From positions 1 to 8,285 of the forward strand of contig CALWKP010000070.1 in NCBI GenBank assembly GCA_944381295.1: a DNA stretch of 8,285 nucleotides, read 5' to 3'. This DNA is from an uncultured Clostridia bacterium. GTDB lineage: Bacteria; Bacillota; Clostridia; Oscillospirales; Acutalibacteraceae. Made by a program: the position numbers and the translations under genes. How positions within the stretch are numbered: the stretch's first letter is position 1; every line of letters starts with the position of its first letter. Shown one piece after another: positions 1 through 6,316 of the stretch. The notes beneath the pieces are model-generated. The model worked only from the letters and a program-made list of their open reading frames with translations. It did not search any database and had not been told where the DNA came from.

Positions 1-28
1 GTACAATATCTGTAATACGGACATGAAG

Positions 29-133
29 GCGCGGGGCCCACGCCCCTGCACGCCTATGGCGTGCAGGGTTGACAGGCGGGGAATTCCCCGCCTGTTACAA
101 AGGGGCATTTGCCCCTTTGCGTGGGCCCCGTGC
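29..133. repeat. Nested inverted repeat folding as a three-armed cloverleaf
   Basis: Four inverted repeats are packed with almost no spare bases. An outer stem pairs 29-43 with 119-133 (15 pairs as RNA, one of them G.U at 31/131). Inside it are three perfect hairpins: 44-54 with 58-68 (11 bp, loop TAT), 72-81 with 86-95 (10 bp, loop AATT, so 72-95 is a perfect 24-base palindrome), and 99-106 with 111-118 (8 bp, loop ATTT). Nearly every base from 29 to 133 is paired, and the stretch is much more GC-rich than its surroundings. No T-tract follows, so it is not a simple intrinsic terminator. It ends 12 bases before the Shine-Dalgarno of the DUF218 gene and would sit in that gene's 5' leader if transcribed from upstream. 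It may be a dispersed palindromic (MITE- or REP-like) repeat or a structured leader; the window has only one copy, so repeat status is inference. Confidence 0.8.
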
Positions 134-161
134 GGCAGTTTTCAGAAAGGAGTCGGAGAAT

Positions 162-938
162 ATGCGGAAACATATTTCTGCTGCTGGAATGACCGCAATA
201 TTTGCAGTGATTGGAATTTTGTGGTTTTCCATCCCGATTGGTGTGGGTGTCCTCAATATCGGTAACCTTTTTGGAATCCTGTTCTGTATCACTGTGTTTC
301 TTTGTGCGGTCATGTATCCGCTTCTCATGACCCGAAAAATACAAACAAACCGTCCAACCCGCCGCCTGCGAATCACTTATCGCATCCTTTGCGGATTTTT
401 GTGCGCGGGACTTCTCTATACAGCGATTGTAACAGGGCTGATGATTTCCGCAGCAGCTTCTTCTCCGCCAGAAAATGCAGTAGTGCTGGTTCTGGGCAGC
501 CAGGTAAAAGGGAAAGAACCCAGTCTGGACTTGCTGAACCGTATCTTTGCCGCCGCGGAATATTTACAAGACCACCCCGGATCCCGGTGCATCGTCAGCG
601 GAGGCCAAGGGGACGGAGAACTCGTTACGGAAGCGTCTGTTATGAAAGATTACTTGGTCGGCATGGGGATTGACCCTTCCCGAATTATGGAAGAAGATCA
701 GTCTTCTTCGACTGAAGAAAATATGGAATTTTCCGCTGTGTTGCTGCGTGAAACCGGGTGGGGCAATACAGTAGCAGTCGTCACGGACGAATACCACCAG
801 TACCGTGCGGCGTGTTTGGCCCGTGACGCCGGGTTAGAAGCCTATGCGGTGTGCGCCCGTACTCCCTGGTATATTTTCCCGGCATGTTATGCGCGTGAAA
901 TTTTAGCGATTTCCTGGATGTTTGCAGGAGGCTATTAG
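162..938 (+). CDS. DUF218 (YdcF/SanA/ElyC-like) membrane-anchored protein
   Basis: This encodes 258 aa. Three hydrophobic segments (about residues 7-28, 33-55 and 72-97) come before a DUF218 domain (about 106-245). The family hallmarks are visible: VLVLGSQV around 108-115 ending the first strand, the SGGQGDGE loop at 146-153, TEA at 156-158, a TEEN turn at 184-187, and VVTDEYHQYRA at 206-216 with conserved His212 and Arg215. Related proteins (E. coli SanA, ElyC, YdcF) are linked to envelope integrity and cell-wall precursor metabolism, but their chemistry is poorly defined. I call only the family and a likely envelope role, with the C-terminal domain probably facing outward. ATG 162 follows AAAGGAG (146-152) at good spacing. 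An in-frame ATG at 69 would translate through the cloverleaf hairpins into a non-hydrophobic extension and is rejected. The gene has its own spacing from pyrC (about 100 bases) and is probably not part of that operon. Confidence 0.85.
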   Translation: MRKHISAAGMTAIFAVIGILWFSIPIGVGVLNIGNLFGILFCITVFLCAVMYPLLMTRKIQTNRPTRRLRITYRILCGFLCAGLLYTAIVTGLMISAAASSPPENAVVLVLGSQVKGKEPSLDLLNRIFAAAEYLQDHPGSRCIVSGGQGDGELVTEASVMKDYLVGMGIDPSRIMEEDQSSSTEENMEFSAVLLRETGWGNTVAVVTDEYHQYRAACLARDAGLEAYAVCARTPWYIFPACYAREILAISWMFAGGY

Positions 939-980
939 AGAAAGCTGAAATTTGCGGGAATGGAAACTCTCTGATAAGGC

Positions 981-1009
981 TTGCGGCGTAGGTTGGAACG
1001 CATTATAAT
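981..1009 (+). promoter_or_regulatory. Predicted sigma-A promoter of the pyr operon
   Basis: A perfect TATAAT (1004-1009) lies 17 bases after TTGCGG (981-986), which keeps the TTG of the -35 consensus. Transcription would start near 1016, leaving a leader of only about 25 bases before the pyrC start. That is too short for a PyrR-type attenuator, and I see no terminator hairpin in it. If pyrimidine control exists here it must work at initiation or elsewhere. Confidence 0.6.
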
Positions 1010-1024
1010 AAAAGAGATCATAAC

Positions 1025-1042
1025 AAGGAGGGGTCCGATACG
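1025..1042 (+). promoter_or_regulatory. Strong Shine-Dalgarno followed by an ACG codon at the pyrC start position
   Basis: AAGGAGGGG at 1025-1033 is the best ribosome binding site for pyrC. Eight bases after its GGAGG core, in the pyrC frame, is ACG (1040-1042), just where ATG is expected. From the in-frame stop TAG at 989 to ATG 1091 the frame contains no ATG, GTG or TTG. CTG at 1052 is 20 bases from the core, too far for good initiation. The site therefore points to an ACG start, or to an ATG-to-ACG mutation or base error. Confidence 0.7.
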
Positions 1043-2314
1043 GAAAAGCTTCTGTTTCAATCGGTAAGAATTTTAGATCCAGCATCCGGGATGGATGAAA
1101 TGGGCGATATCCTGATAGAAAACGGGATGATCGCAGCGCTTGGCGGAAAAATATCAGCTTCTGGCGCCATGGAGATCGACGGGACAGGCTTGACAGCTGC
1201 GCCGGGACTCGTGGATATGCATGTGCATCTGCGGGATCCGGGATTCACGCATAAGGAAGACGTGTGGAGCGGCTGCCGTGCTGCGGCGGCAGGCGGTGTC
1301 ACAAGCGTGTTGGCAATGCCGAATACCTCTCCGGCAACCGATTCCCCAGAAGTTGTTCGGGAGATTTTAAAAAAGGCAGAGACCGCCGATGCTCGCGTGT
1401 ATGTAGCAGCCGCAGTGAGCCGGAATCTGGCGGGAGAAACATTGAATGACCTGCAAGCATTGCGGGAAGCAGGAGCTATTGCCTTGTCGGATGATGGAAG
1501 ACCTGTTGTCGATACGCGCGTGATGGCACAAGCGATGCAGCTCGCTCCAAAATTGGGCCTTACCGTCACCGCGCATTGCGAAGATTTGTATCTGGCGTCC
1601 GGAGGAATCATGAACGAAGGTGAAATTTCCCGGAAGCTCGGCGTAAAAGGCATCCCCGCGGCCGCAGAGGATTGTGGCACAGCGAGGGAAATCGCGTTGG
1701 CAGCTGCGTATCGCGTGCCAGTGCATATCTGTCATGTAAGTACCGCGACATCAGTGGAACTGATCCGGGACGCCAAACAGCGCGGCGTGATGGTGACAGC
1801 AGAAACTTGTCCGCATTATTTCTTATTGACGGAGGAAGCTCTTTTATCCCGGGATGCGGATTACAGGATGAATCCTCCGCTTCGGACAGAAGCCGACCGC
1901 CAGGCAATTATAGAAGGATTGCGCGACGGTACGCTGGATGCGATTGCGACGGATCACGCGCCGCATGCTCCGTCGGAGAAAGCTGACTTTGAAAAGGCGC
2001 CGAATGGATCGATCGGATTGGAAACATCGCTGACAGCAGGGATCACGGCGCTGGTGCGGACAGGCCAGATGACGCTTTTCGATTTGATCAGCAAGATGTC
2101 CTATGCCCCGGCAAAAATTCTGGGAATTCCGGGTGGAACGCTCAAGGCAGGAACCCAGGCGGATCTGGTGTTGTTCAGCGAAGAAGAACAGTGGACAGTA
2201 GACCCGGAACAGCTGCATGGAAAGAGCCGGAATACGCCGTTCAAGGGGAAAACGTTGACCGGGAAAGTAAAATTGACGATTTGCCGCGGAAAAATTGTGT
2301 ACCGTGGGGTTTAA
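1040..2314 (+). CDS. pyrC: Dihydroorotase (class I, long form)
   Basis: This zinc amidohydrolase interconverts N-carbamoyl-aspartate and dihydroorotate, step three of UMP synthesis, in the cytosol. Numbering from ACG 1040 gives 424 aa, the usual long-form length. The N-terminal beta domain begins with the family-typical VRILDPASG (9-17), which lies before the first ATG (1091), so starting there would cut into the conserved fold. Metal and substrate residues are clear: the HVHLRDPG motif at 61-68 (His61, His63, Arg65), the PNTSP substrate loop at 94-98, DDG at 151-153, His179 in AHCED, His232 in HICHVST, and catalytic Asp305 in ATDHAPH. It is the first gene of the operon, ending 19 bases before pyrF. 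Product identity is certain; the start is the uncertain part. If ACG initiates weakly, PyrC could be limiting relative to its operon partners. Confidence 0.95.
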   Translation, partial: TEKLLFQSVRILDPASGMDEMGDILIENGMIAALGGKISASGAMEIDGTGLTAAPGLVDMHVHLRDPGFTHKEDVWSGCRAAAAGGVTSVLAMPNTSPATDSPEVVREILKKAETADARVYVAAAVSRNLAGETLNDLQALREAGAIALSDDGRPVVDTRVMAQAMQLAPKLGLTVTAHCEDLYLASGGIMNEGEISRKLGVKGIPAAAEDCGTAREIALAAAYRVPVHICHVSTATSVELIRDAKQRGVMVTAETCPHYFLLTEEALLSRDADYRMNPPLRTEADRQAIIEGLRDGTLDAIATDHAPHAPSEKADFEKAPNGSIGLETSLTAGITALVRTGQMTLFDLISKMSYAPAKILGIPGGTLKAGTQADLVLFSEEEQWTVDPEQLHGKSRNTPFKGKTLTGKVKLTICRGKIVYRGV

Positions 2315-2333
2315 AAACAGGAGGGAACAAACA

Positions 2334-3266
2334 ATGTCTTTTGACAGAATGATAGAACGCATTGCAGAATTGCAGAATCCAACAGTAGCGGGCTTAGACC
2401 CCAAATTAAGCTATATCCCGGAGGGGATCCGGCAAGAGGCATATAGCCGTTATGGCCGCACACTGGAGGGCGCAGCAGAAGCATTGCTGCTGTTCAATAA
2501 AGGACTGATCGACGCGCTGTGCGATATTGTCCCGGCAGTAAAACCGCAGTGTGCATACTATGAAATGTATGGATGGCAGGGAGTAAAAGCACTGCATGAA
2601 ACGATTGCGTATGCCCGGGAAAAAGGGATGTTTGTCATTACAGACGGGAAACGGAATGATATCGGCAGTACGATGGAGGCTTATGCGGCAGCACATCTGG
2701 GCAGTACCGGGATCGAGGGAGAGGCGGTTGCGGCATTTGATGCAGACGCCCTTACTGTAAACGGATATTTGGGGACTGACGGGATTCAGCCGTTGATGAA
2801 AGCGTGTGCTGAAGGAGATAAAGGAATTTTTGTGTTGGTAAAGACGTCGAACCCATCATCGGGAGAACTGCAAAACCAGATGCTGGAAGGCGGCCAGACA
2901 GTGTATCGGAAGATGGGACAGATGTGCGAGGAATGGGGCAAAGAGCTTCCGGGTAACTATGGATACAGCGGAGTAGGTGCAGTTGTCGGTGCCACATATC
3001 CGGCAGAGTTGGAAGAGTTGCGGGCAGCGTTGCCGCATACCTTTTTCCTGGTCCCTGGGTTTGGCGCGCAGGGCGGCGCGGCAGATGACGTAGCGCCGGG
3101 ATTTGACAAAAACGGATTAGGGGCGATCATTAATTCGTCGCGTGGAATTATGTGCGCTTGGCAGAAGGAAAAATGTGCGGGCAGCGAATACGCGGCTGCG
3201 GCGCGGCGTGAAGCAGAGCGGATGCGCGGACAGTTGATGGAGCGGATCGGTAAGATCACGCTGTGA
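2334..3266 (+). CDS. pyrF: Orotidine 5'-phosphate decarboxylase, group 2
   Basis: It decarboxylates OMP to UMP, the last step of de novo pyrimidine synthesis. The 310 aa length and sequence fit the longer group-2 (mycobacterial-like) OMP decarboxylases rather than the roughly 230-aa group-1 enzymes of Bacillus. The catalytic Asp/Lys/Asp set appears in TDGKRNDIG (Asp104, Lys106, Asp109), with Lys70 in AVKPQ before it. PGFGAQGG (241-248) and NSSRGI (268-273) are the phosphate-gripping loops at the end of the TIM barrel. The start ATG 2334 follows AGGAGGG (2319-2325) by 8 bases; an upstream in-frame ATG at 2295 lies inside pyrC without a ribosome site. It lies 15 bases before pyrK. Its substrate-supplying partner PyrE is not encoded in the window. 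Confidence 0.96.
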   Translation: MSFDRMIERIAELQNPTVAGLDPKLSYIPEGIRQEAYSRYGRTLEGAAEALLLFNKGLIDALCDIVPAVKPQCAYYEMYGWQGVKALHETIAYAREKGMFVITDGKRNDIGSTMEAYAAAHLGSTGIEGEAVAAFDADALTVNGYLGTDGIQPLMKACAEGDKGIFVLVKTSNPSSGELQNQMLEGGQTVYRKMGQMCEEWGKELPGNYGYSGVGAVVGATYPAELEELRAALPHTFFLVPGFGAQGGAADDVAPGFDKNGLGAIINSSRGIMCAWQKEKCAGSEYAAAARREAERMRGQLMERIGKITL

Positions 3267-3281
3267 CGGGAGAGAAAACGG

Positions 3282-4049
3282 ATGAAATATGATGTAAGAA
3301 TTTGTGAGATCCTGAAAAAAGAGGAGATTGCAAAGGGAATCTATGATCTCACCGTGGAAGCGGGAGAACTTGCGGAAAAGGCGCAACCAGGGCAGTTTGC
3401 GCAGATTTATATTCCGGGAAAGACGCTGCGCAGGCCGATTTCCATTTGTTCAGCAGACGCGGCACAGAGGACGATGCGATTTGTATTTGAAATCCGGGGA
3501 GACGGTACAAAACTTCTGTCCGAAATCCAAGAAGGGCAGAGTCTGGATATCCTGGCGCCATTGGGACAAGGCTTTTGTCTAGGGGATACTTCCCGTCGCG
3601 CGTTATTTGTGGGCGGAGGAATCGGGACACCTCCGCTGCTGTATGCGGCGCGGAAATTCGGGGGAAATGCTTCCGTGGCATTGGGATTCCGCAATGCCGA
3701 AGCGGTCATTCTGGAAAAGGATTTCCGTGATGCAGGTTGTAAGGTGCAAATTGCGACGGACGATGGCAGTTATGGATATCATGGACTGGTGATTGATTGT
3801 ATCGGTCAGGAGATGCCGGAAGTTGTGTTTGCATGTGGTCCGGGACCGATGCTGCGTGCGGTGAGCAAGTTTGCGGCAGACCGCGGGATACCGTGCCAGA
3901 TCTCGCTGGAAGAACGCATGGCCTGCGGGATCGGTGCTTGTCTCGGATGCGCCTGCAAAATTTTACGGGATGGCCGCGAGGTCTATGGTCATGTGTGCAA
4001 AGACGGACCGGTGTTTGACGCACAGGAAATTGTTTGGGAGGTAGGATGA
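3282..4049 (+). CDS. pyrK: Dihydroorotate dehydrogenase B electron-transfer subunit
   Basis: This 255-aa ferredoxin-reductase-family subunit passes electrons from the PyrD FMN through a 2Fe-2S cluster and FAD to NAD+. The FAD-binding barrel (about 1-98) carries RPISI (51-55). The NAD domain carries GGGIGTPPL (111-119) and CGPGPM (185-190). A C-terminal cluster motif is complete, with Cys215, Cys220, Cys223 and Cys239 (spacing X4, X2, X15), matching the PyrK pattern. Start ATG 3282 follows GGGAGA with 8-base spacing. The stop is only three bases before the pyrD start, as expected for translational coupling of two subunits that form one complex. The presence of PyrK shows that this organism uses the NAD-linked class 1B enzyme. 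Confidence 0.96.
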   Translation: MKYDVRICEILKKEEIAKGIYDLTVEAGELAEKAQPGQFAQIYIPGKTLRRPISICSADAAQRTMRFVFEIRGDGTKLLSEIQEGQSLDILAPLGQGFCLGDTSRRALFVGGGIGTPPLLYAARKFGGNASVALGFRNAEAVILEKDFRDAGCKVQIATDDGSYGYHGLVIDCIGQEMPEVVFACGPGPMLRAVSKFAADRGIPCQISLEERMACGIGACLGCACKILRDGREVYGHVCKDGPVFDAQEIVWEVG

Positions 4050-4052
4050 ACC

Positions 4053-4964
4053 ATGGCGGATCTGAAAGTGACGGTAGCAGGAGTGGAATTTGCAAACCCG
4101 TTGATCGCGGCGTCCGGAACATTTGGATTTGGGCATGAATACAGCGAGTTTTATCCGCTTTCCACATTGGGCGGGATTTCCTGCAAAGGGATTACGCTGA
4201 AAGAACGTCCGGGAAATCCTCCGCCAAGGATCGCGGAAACGCCCTCGGGAATGTTGAATGCAGTAGGACTGCAAAATCCCGGTGTCGATCATTTTATCGA
4301 GAAAGACCTTCCTTGGCTGCGTCAGCAGGGGACCAAGATCCTTGCCAATATCGCCGGCAATACTCCGGAGGAATATTGCCAGATGGCGGAAAAATTGTCG
4401 GACAGCGATGTAGATATGGTGGAATTGAATATTTCCTGTCCCAATGTGAAACAGGGTGGGGTGCAGTTTGGAACATCCTGTGCAGGAGTAGAAGGGATTG
4501 TTTCAGCAGTACGCAAATATTGCCGAAAGCCATTAGTCGTGAAACTATCCCCGAATGTGTCGGATATCGGAGAGATCGCTGTTGCTGCGGAGGCCGCGGG
4601 AGCGGATGCGCTTTCCATGATTAATACGTTGACAGGGATGCGCATCGATATTCGTACGCGTCGGCCGATCATCCGGAACAATACTGGCGGACTGTCGGGG
4701 CCAGCTGTGTTTCCGGTAGCAGTGCGGATGGTCTGGCAGGCTTCGTCAAGGGTACATATCCCAATCATTGGAATGGGCGGTGTTTCCCGATGGGAGGACG
4801 TTGTTGAACTGATGCTTGCAGGCGCATCGGCCATTCAGATTGGTACGGTATTGTTCAGCGACCCATATGCACCAGTAAAGATTTTGGATGGTTTGCGTTC
4901 TTATCTTGACAGCAACGGCATCGCTTCGGTAACGGAGCTGACAGGAAAGATCCAGGCATATTGA
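4053..4964 (+). CDS. pyrD: Dihydroorotate dehydrogenase B catalytic subunit (class 1B)
   Basis: This FMN-containing TIM barrel oxidises dihydroorotate to orotate. Its 303 aa is normal for the 1B type, which is soluble and has no membrane-targeting N-terminus. Conserved features include SGTFGFG (21-27), Lys45 in the SCKGIT strand, the NAVGLQNPG substrate loop (69-77), the catalytic-base Cys129 in NISCPN, Lys164 in VVKLSPN, and the FMN phosphate loops GMGGV (240-244) and IQIGT (261-265). Cysteine as catalytic base separates class 1 enzymes from class 2, which use serine. ATG 4053 is preceded by GGGAGGTAGG (4036-4045). An overlapping ATG at 4046 is in another frame. Twelve bases separate it from the phosphatase gene downstream. 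Confidence 0.96.
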   Translation: MADLKVTVAGVEFANPLIAASGTFGFGHEYSEFYPLSTLGGISCKGITLKERPGNPPPRIAETPSGMLNAVGLQNPGVDHFIEKDLPWLRQQGTKILANIAGNTPEEYCQMAEKLSDSDVDMVELNISCPNVKQGGVQFGTSCAGVEGIVSAVRKYCRKPLVVKLSPNVSDIGEIAVAAEAAGADALSMINTLTGMRIDIRTRRPIIRNNTGGLSGPAVFPVAVRMVWQASSRVHIPIIGMGGVSRWEDVVELMLAGASAIQIGTVLFSDPYAPVKILDGLRSYLDSNGIASVTELTGKIQAY

Positions 4965-4976
4965 GGCGGAGGAATT

Positions 4977-5657
4977 ATGACAAGGATTATTTTGGTACGG
5001 CACTGCGAAGCAGAGGGGAACCATAAGCGGGTGTTCCAGGGACATACGGATTCCGAAGTGAGTGAAAACGGACGGCGGCAGCTGGCTCTTTTGAGTATAC
5101 GATGCAGGAATATGAAGATGGATGCCATTTATTCCAGTCCGTTGAAGCGTGCATATGAAACGGCGGAAGCGGTGAACGCTTACCATCATCTGCCGATCCA
5201 GAAGGATGACGGACTGATTGAAATTAATGGCGGCGTATGGGAAGGGAAGCTGTGGGAAAAACTTCCGGACCTGTATCCTGAAGACGCGAAAGCATGGAAT
5301 GCTCACCCATGGGATTTTGCACCGGAAGGCGGGGAACCAATGCGTCATGTCTATGAGAGGATCTGGAAGGCCATTACAAATATTGTACAAGCAAATCCAG
5401 GGAAAACGGTATGTATTGCATCGCATGGTTGCGCAATCCGGAATTTCCTTTGCCGCGCCATGGGAAAGCCGATAGAAGAATTAAATGATGTAGACTGGTG
5501 CGATAATACGGCAATCAGCATCATTGATTTTGACGAGGCGTTGCAGCCGAAGATCGTGTTGCTGAATGATTCCTCGCATTTGACGGAAGAAACATCCACC
5601 TTTGCAAAGCAGGAATGGTGGAAGCCGGAATACCGCGGCAGCGACCGGTTTAATTGA
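4977..5657 (+). CDS. Histidine phosphatase family protein (phosphoglycerate-mutase-like)
   Basis: This 226-aa protein belongs to the branch-1 histidine phosphatase superfamily, which forms a phospho-histidine intermediate. The catalytic core is complete: Arg8-His9 in LVRHCEAEGN (RHC rather than the textbook RHG), the second Arg in SSPLKRAYETA (about residue 58), the acid Glu82 in IEINGGVWEG, and His150 in ASHGCAIRN. The C-terminal LNDSSHL segment (196-202) is probably part of the active-site lid side. Substrate cannot be read from sequence: members include cofactor-dependent mutases, alpha-ribazole phosphatase and broad sugar or nucleotide phosphatases. Sitting directly between pyrD and ruvX, with a 12-base gap and ribosome site GGCGGAGGA, it is cotranscribed with pyrimidine genes. 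A role in nucleotide or sugar-phosphate housekeeping is a guess from context only. Confidence 0.85.
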   Translation: MTRIILVRHCEAEGNHKRVFQGHTDSEVSENGRRQLALLSIRCRNMKMDAIYSSPLKRAYETAEAVNAYHHLPIQKDDGLIEINGGVWEGKLWEKLPDLYPEDAKAWNAHPWDFAPEGGEPMRHVYERIWKAITNIVQANPGKTVCIASHGCAIRNFLCRAMGKPIEELNDVDWCDNTAISIIDFDEALQPKIVLLNDSSHLTEETSTFAKQEWWKPEYRGSDRFN

Positions 5658-5665
5658 GGTGCATA

Positions 5666-6085
5666 ATGAAGATTATGGCGGTTGATTTGGGAAAAGCGCG
5701 GACCGGTCTAGCAATATGTGATGCAGGAGAGTTGCTGGCAAGTCCTGTGGAGGTTTTGGAAGAATACAATCGGGAAAAGCTTTTGCAAAAAATCACGGCA
5801 AAAGCGGCAGAACTGAAAGCAGAACTTTTGGTAGTGGGACTCCCGAAAAATATGGACGGAAGCGAAGGGGAGAGTGCCCGAAATGCCCGGGAATTTGCGC
5901 AGCAGTTGGAAGAAGTTTCCGGGCTGCCGGTGCGGCTGAGCGATGAGCGCGGGACAACACTGACTGCGCATAATTACCTGAATGCGACCGATACACGCGG
6001 AAAAAAACGGAAAGCCGTGGTGGATGCGGTGGCGGCAACGATTATTTTACAAGACTATCTTGATTTCCGTCGGAATCAAGGATGA
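5666..6085 (+). CDS. ruvX: RuvX/YqgF-type putative Holliday junction resolvase and RNase
   Basis: This 139-aa RNase-H-fold protein is of normal length. It carries all family motifs: AVDLGKARTG (5-14) with catalytic Asp7, VVGLPKNMDGSEG (56-68), SDERGTT (92-98) with Glu94, and AVVDAVAATIIL (117-128) with Asp120. E. coli YqgF acts in 16S rRNA 5' maturation, while other homologues cut Holliday junctions, so either role is possible. ATG 5666 is chosen because the motif-bearing strand starts at once. An in-frame TTG at 5654 would add only four residues and use up the ribosome site (GAGGTG, 5656-5661). It starts 8 bases after the phosphatase stop, ending the operon. In Firmicutes ruvX usually sits near alaS, so its place behind pyr genes is unusual. 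No clear T-tailed terminator follows directly. Confidence 0.93.
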   Translation: MKIMAVDLGKARTGLAICDAGELLASPVEVLEEYNREKLLQKITAKAAELKAELLVVGLPKNMDGSEGESARNAREFAQQLEEVSGLPVRLSDERGTTLTAHNYLNATDTRGKKRKAVVDAVAATIILQDYLDFRRNQG

Positions 6086-6185
6086 GTGTTCGTTTTTGTT
6101 TTATGCGAGATCGTTCGTCCGGCATGCTTGCTGTAAGCACGTCCGGGAGATTACAGTTTGTGGTTACCGTTCTCCCATCCTATGG

Positions 6186-6218
6186 GGAAGGCAAAAGCAA
6201 AATTTGCTTTTGCCTTCC
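6186..6218. repeat. Perfect 16-bp palindrome downstream of ruvX
   Basis: Arm 6186-6201 (GGAAGGCAAAAGCAAA) pairs perfectly with 6203-6218 around a single A, so about 14 pairs can form with a short loop. No T-tract follows on the + strand, so it is not a standard terminator, though it could stabilise the 3' end of the operon mRNA. Upstream, 6086-6185 has only weak stems (6125-6129 with 6135-6139; 6145-6150 with 6171-6176) and no gene that I can support. Confidence 0.65.
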
Positions 6219-6232
6219 TGATTGTATAGCGA

Positions 6233-6304
6233 GCAGACCCTGACAGTTTTGTCAATGACGGCGAAGCCGTTCATTTTATCATTGACAAAACTGCCAGGGT
6301 CTGC
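6233..6304. repeat. 72-base near-perfect long palindrome with inner hairpin
   Basis: Arm 6233-6258 is the reverse complement of 6279-6304 over 26 bases with one mismatch (A6244 against C6293). The 20-base centre holds a small hairpin, CGGC-GAA-GCCG (6259-6269). Each arm contains a TTGACA word in mirror orientation. The compact symmetric form resembles a miniature inverted-repeat element or an operator more than a terminator, because no U-run follows directly. It has no coding content. Confidence 0.75.
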
Positions 6305-6310
6305 TACTTT
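6282..6310 (+). promoter_or_regulatory. Possible promoter in the right arm of the palindrome
   Basis: A perfect -35 TTGACA (6282-6287) is followed after exactly 17 bases by TACTTT (6305-6310), which matches the first, second and last positions of the -10 consensus. Transcription would begin near 6317, just before the structured region that ends in the strong terminator at 6551-6594. The weak -10 keeps this tentative. The RNA might instead be the processed tail of the pyr-ruvX transcript. Confidence 0.4.
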
Positions 6311-6316
6311 TTGCAG

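Noticed and set aside
69..97. TTGACA at 69-74 as a promoter -35
   Set aside because: The base sequence 17-18 positions on (CTGTTA/TGTTAC) is a poor -10, and the word arises from the palindrome edge.
69..161. N-terminal extension of the DUF218 protein from ATG 69
   Set aside because: It would be translated from inside the hairpin cloverleaf, has no ribosome site, and the residues are not membrane-like. ATG 162 has a good Shine-Dalgarno.
302..673. Open frame of 123 codons within the DUF218 gene
   Set aside because: It is a different frame over a gene with clear family motifs, has proline/arginine-rich composition and no ribosome site.
5654..5665. TTG 5654 as the ruvX start
   Set aside because: It overlaps the phosphatase stop and consumes the ribosome binding site; ATG 5666 starts exactly at the conserved first strand.
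5982..6221. Open frame of 79 codons overlapping the ruvX 3' end
   Set aside because: It is an out-of-frame shadow of ruvX that runs into palindromic non-coding sequence, with no ribosome site or recognisable domain.
6233..6258. Divergent - strand promoter in the left arm of the palindrome
   Set aside because: The TTGACA is present, but the nearest -10-like word (TACAAT) is about 23 bases away, and no - strand gene lies in that direction before ruvX.
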